15,693 nt of DNA, from NCBI GenBank assembly GCA_946497265.1, contig CAMMKL010000016.1, positions 1 through 15,693 on the forward strand. The letters are read 5' to 3'. The stretch is from an uncultured Clostridia bacterium. Lineage in GTDB: Bacteria; Bacillota; Clostridia; Oscillospirales; Acutalibacteraceae. Shown here piece by piece: positions 14,801 to 15,693 of the stretch. A program made the translations under genes and the position numbers. The first letter of the stretch is position 1. The number at the start of each line of letters is the position of its first letter. The notes below the pieces were generated by a model that was not told the DNA's origin, did not search any database, and was given only the letters and a program-made list of their open reading frames with translations.

Positions 14801-15385
14801 GCTTTTATCAAACGTGTTCCAGCTTCCGTCCACTAGATAGCTCAGGGAAGCGTCCGCCTCCCCGCCGATGGAAGAATCGGAATTATCCAGACCATTGTCT
14901 TTGAAAATGCGGATTTCAAATTCCTTCAGCACGTCGTCCGCATCGGGAATCCCGGCATTTCCGCTGCTGGTATCCAGTTCACCGTCCAAATGGAAATATT
15001 CGTACACCTGGCTCATCAGATCAGGCCGGGCGTTGCTCACCCAGGGAAGGGAACGGTTGCCGACTCGAGCCCGATACATCACAATATAAGTATCGTCCAT
15101 CTTCTCGTCTGTGGAATTTTCCTTAACCTGGATCCCAACGGCCTGCACCCCGCGGGTATCGTTGAGCCCAAACCCGGCGTAGTCGTCGTCTCTACTGCTG
15201 ACATAAGGGAGCCATCCGCGGCCTTTGTTATAAGTGCGATAGTACAAATAGAAAGGCGCGTTTGCTGCTGTTTGGAATTGGATTGCCGTGATCTGATAGG
15301 CGGTAAATTCCGTGCCAAAGGTTTTCCACGCGGTGCTTAAATAGGATTTTTCCACATCCAATATGATTTCCTGAAATCTTGCCAT
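11864..15385 (-). CDS. Giant ChW-like repeat / C39-type cysteine peptidase protein
   Basis: 1173 residues; ATG 15385 has AAGGAGG 6 nt upstream. Four repeats of about 166 residues fill residues 1-665; their LPWVSN motifs fall near residues 119, 285, 451 and 616. Units 2-4 are very alike, unit 1 is divergent. Each has YKTWNEGK..., an NDYAGS block, VVVMYRAYVDGKWLPWVSN, LDTGSSYAGI and a closing EIRIFE, resembling Clostridial ChW (hydrophobic-W) repeats linked to surface or glycan binding. Residues about 667-850 are a Peptidase_C39_2-like domain: Gln679, Cys687 in PTGCES, His810 in PEHCLLLVGYD, Asn825-Asp826 in FNDPQ. The last 320 residues are unrecognised, with a Gly-rich hydrophobic stretch near 998-1020, and are much more AT-rich in DNA. 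No signal peptide is visible, unusual for ChW proteins. A LexA box at the promoter suggests SOS control. Confidence 0.85.
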   Translation of the reverse strand: MARFQEIILDVEKSYLSTAWKTFGTEFTAYQITAIQFQTAANAPFYLYYRTYNKGRGWLPYVSSRDDDYAGFGLNDTRGVQAVGIQVKENSTDEKMDDTYIVMYRARVGNRSLPWVSNARPDLMSQVYEYFHLDGELDTSSGNAGIPDADDVLKEFEIRIFKDNGLDNSDSSIGGEADASLSYLVDGSWNTFDKSVMSSHMDGIKIQTSSNKNYYLLYKTWNEGKDGYYPAVKSTENDYAGSSGKPIQRLNIQVYQNDGTKLASGVVVMYRAYVDGKWLPWVSNADPEWMRAAQTKYSLGGTLDTGSSYAGIGGKNIGGVEIRIFEDDSPNPGSGSFTGGEVELSMRYMANSSSNWTAFSKSVLASPIDGIEIRTSGKDYYLSYKTWNEGKDGYYPAVKSTENDYAGSPGKPIQRLSIQVYRNDGTKLTSGVVVMYRAYVDGRWLPWVSNADPEWMSSVQAQYNLGGTLDTGSSYAGISGKNIAGIEIRAFEGNTTSLPVEDLPGEEASASLSYLSNGSWKSFSKSVMASPIDGIKIQTSTGKPYYLLYKTQNEGKSGFYPAVKSTENDYAGSSGKAIQKLSIYAYQNDGTKLTTGVVVMYRAYVDGRWLPWVSNADPEWMRAAQSKYNLDGTLDTGSYYAGIGGKNIAGVEIRVFEENTSAMTPTGKHKIINAPFISQNGLYPTGCESVTATMALQYAGVSITVDDFIDQYLDRSGFPFDPNLTFGGNPRSTSGYGCYAPVIKKALDKILANKKYEAEVLYQVPLETLCAQYIDHDIPVILWATMGMRPSRTKTWDFDGRRITWVQPEHCLLLVGYDDNHYIFNDPQSSQPLTYYSKTSVEAAYKAQSCQAVVIRRGSTPSKPEIDIAELARIDRKAMVNTYYYSSHYNSTYTDLGDIDIPSDLNDFNILTCFQLLFAYFWDQKDHEKTDALYAEMLNLRKLNPSYKTIWSKFLNDQEEFELGYKYYAPGRKTMKIKFRGATYFSVDKIQEMHQSDDWLALMGSFIPGVGAFLSSLLSTMKTLEQNGEVGFSDAIVSAFSDARGPVLEELMDIFKGPSYIATAMDTFVNFTSTVYGTATEDRTTYVKDGVTLQDGDSFLNPTLYYDMGVETHDFRFYFRNGYPLVTNLEDFVFRSDGKAMGQSLTKYKEFESEGYVPSEKHLERGYYWPGEK
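13384..15385 (-). repeat. Four tandem ~500-bp coding repeats
   Basis: The block encoding the GVVVMYRAYVDG-WLPWVSNADPEWM region recurs at spacings of 495, 498 and about 500 bp (anchor TCGGCGTTGC at 13536 and 14031, near-identical at 14529, diverged near 15028). The three right-lying anchors nearest the peptidase domain are almost identical over long runs, so this is recent tandem duplication with possible copy-number change. Confidence 0.8.
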
Positions 15386-15446
15386 TAAAATCCTCCTTGA
15401 TTTTCGAATTCAAAACCGGATTGGCCTTCTCCAGTTTCAGGGATCA

Positions 15447-15460
15447 AGAACATATGTTCT
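15447..15460 (-). promoter_or_regulatory. LexA (SOS) box at the giant gene promoter
   Basis: AGAACATATGTTCT is a perfect 14-bp palindrome. It fits the Firmicute LexA/DinR core GAACRNRYGTTC at every position, with A/T instead of C/G at the outermost bases. It lies 6 bp downstream of the -10 box, over the expected transcription start, an ideal repressor position. Confidence 0.7.
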
Positions 15461-15466
15461 ATATAC

Positions 15467-15495
15467 ATTTTATATAATATTTTCTATATTGTCAA
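15467..15495 (-). promoter_or_regulatory. Near-consensus promoter of the giant gene
   Basis: Minus-strand TTGACA (15490-15495), a 17-nt spacer and TAAAAT (15467-15472). Such a strong promoter combined with an overlapping operator suggests tight repression and high output when derepressed. Confidence 0.8.
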
Positions 15496-15510
15496 TCCTT
15501 AAAATTTAAT

Positions 15511-15546
15511 AAAAATAGCCACCAGAATATTTAAACTCTGATGGCT
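15511..15546 (-). terminator. Terminator of a gene entering from the right
   Basis: Minus-strand stem AGCCATCAGA/TCTGGTGGCT (10 pairs with one G-U) and a 10-nt loop, followed by ATTTTTATT. The G-U is a C-A mismatch on the plus strand, so minus transcription is favoured. It insulates the SOS-type promoter just downstream. Confidence 0.6.
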
Positions 15547-15577
15547 TTCCATTTGTTTTTATTTGGATCAATAAAGG

Positions 15578-15621
15578 AAAAAGCAGCGCGCGTATGTAAC
15601 AACATAGGCGCGGCTGCTTTT
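15578..15621. terminator. Second, bidirectional-looking terminator hairpin
   Basis: Stem AAAAGCAGC/GCTGCTTTT, extending inward through GCGC and TATG/CATA pairs with small defects. U-tracts occur on both strands (TTTT on plus, TTTTTCC on minus). The remaining 15622-15693 shows no gene I can support. Confidence 0.55.
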
Positions 15622-15693
15622 CACTTGCCCAAAAGGCAACTATCGGAAGAGGTATCACAAAAGAAGAAATCGCTTCATGATCATTGGAATAAT

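Noticed and set aside
15622..15693. Possible gene beginning or end at the right edge (plus-frame IGRGITKEEIAS before a TGA; ATG at 15676)
   Set aside because: Too short, with terminators immediately to the left, and no ribosome site or conserved pattern that would decide strand or frame.
1..15693. CRISPR arrays, tRNA or rRNA genes, insertion sequences, phage integrase
   Set aside because: No short regularly spaced repeats, cloverleaf sequences, rRNA motifs or transposase/integrase motifs were seen; the only repeats are the coding repeats and the promoter copy described.

Overview
The window looks like chromosomal DNA of a Clostridia-class Firmicute, probably related to the Oscillospirales/Ruminococcaceae. 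The evidence is strong AGGAGG-type ribosome binding sites, sigma-A-like promoters, a Firmicute-type LexA box, Nif11-like and other small Clostridial proteins, ChW-like repeats and WG-repeat lipoproteins. The left 6 kb is ordinary mid-GC coding DNA. From about 6.8 kb onward it becomes an AT-rich accessory region with paralogs, gene decay and mosaic composition.

Layout, left to right. (1) 1-2495, minus strand: a 5'-truncated-by-window operon of a NYN/OST-HTH protein followed, with a 4-nt overlap, by a Tet(M)-like ribosomal-protection GTPase that runs off the left edge. A compactly foldable leader (about 2577-2703) and a divergent promoter pair precede it. (2) 2752-4680: a CBM9-like protein (+), a PHP-domain phosphoesterase (-) and Maf nucleotide pyrophosphatase (+). 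(3) 4717-6734, minus strand: a DUF6512-type membrane protein, a 59-aa two-cysteine protein starting at GTG, a Nif11-like protein, two tandem related small proteins, a clear terminator, then a COG2388-type acetyltransferase with its own promoter. (4) 6735-7415: AT-rich, without an intact gene; it holds promoter elements and a probable decayed minus-strand gene. (5) 7416-10980: a small membrane protein and two full-length paralogous WG-repeat lipoproteins facing each other; the plus copy seems frameshifted at its last codons. (6) 11067-15385, minus strand: a zinc-ribbon membrane protein and, upstream of it, a 1173-aa protein with four ChW-like repeats of about 166 aa, a C39-like cysteine peptidase domain and an AT-rich C-terminal module. 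Its promoter is near-consensus and carries a perfect LexA/SOS palindrome at the transcription start. (7) 15501-15693: two terminator hairpins and no supported gene.

The most interesting system is region 5-6: a probably SOS-induced giant protein lacking a signal peptide, with wall-binding-type repeats, a cysteine peptidase and a compositionally foreign C-terminus, followed by a membrane protein and duplicated lipoproteins. This arrangement invites an effector/immunity (polymorphic-toxin-like) hypothesis. It is inference, not proof.
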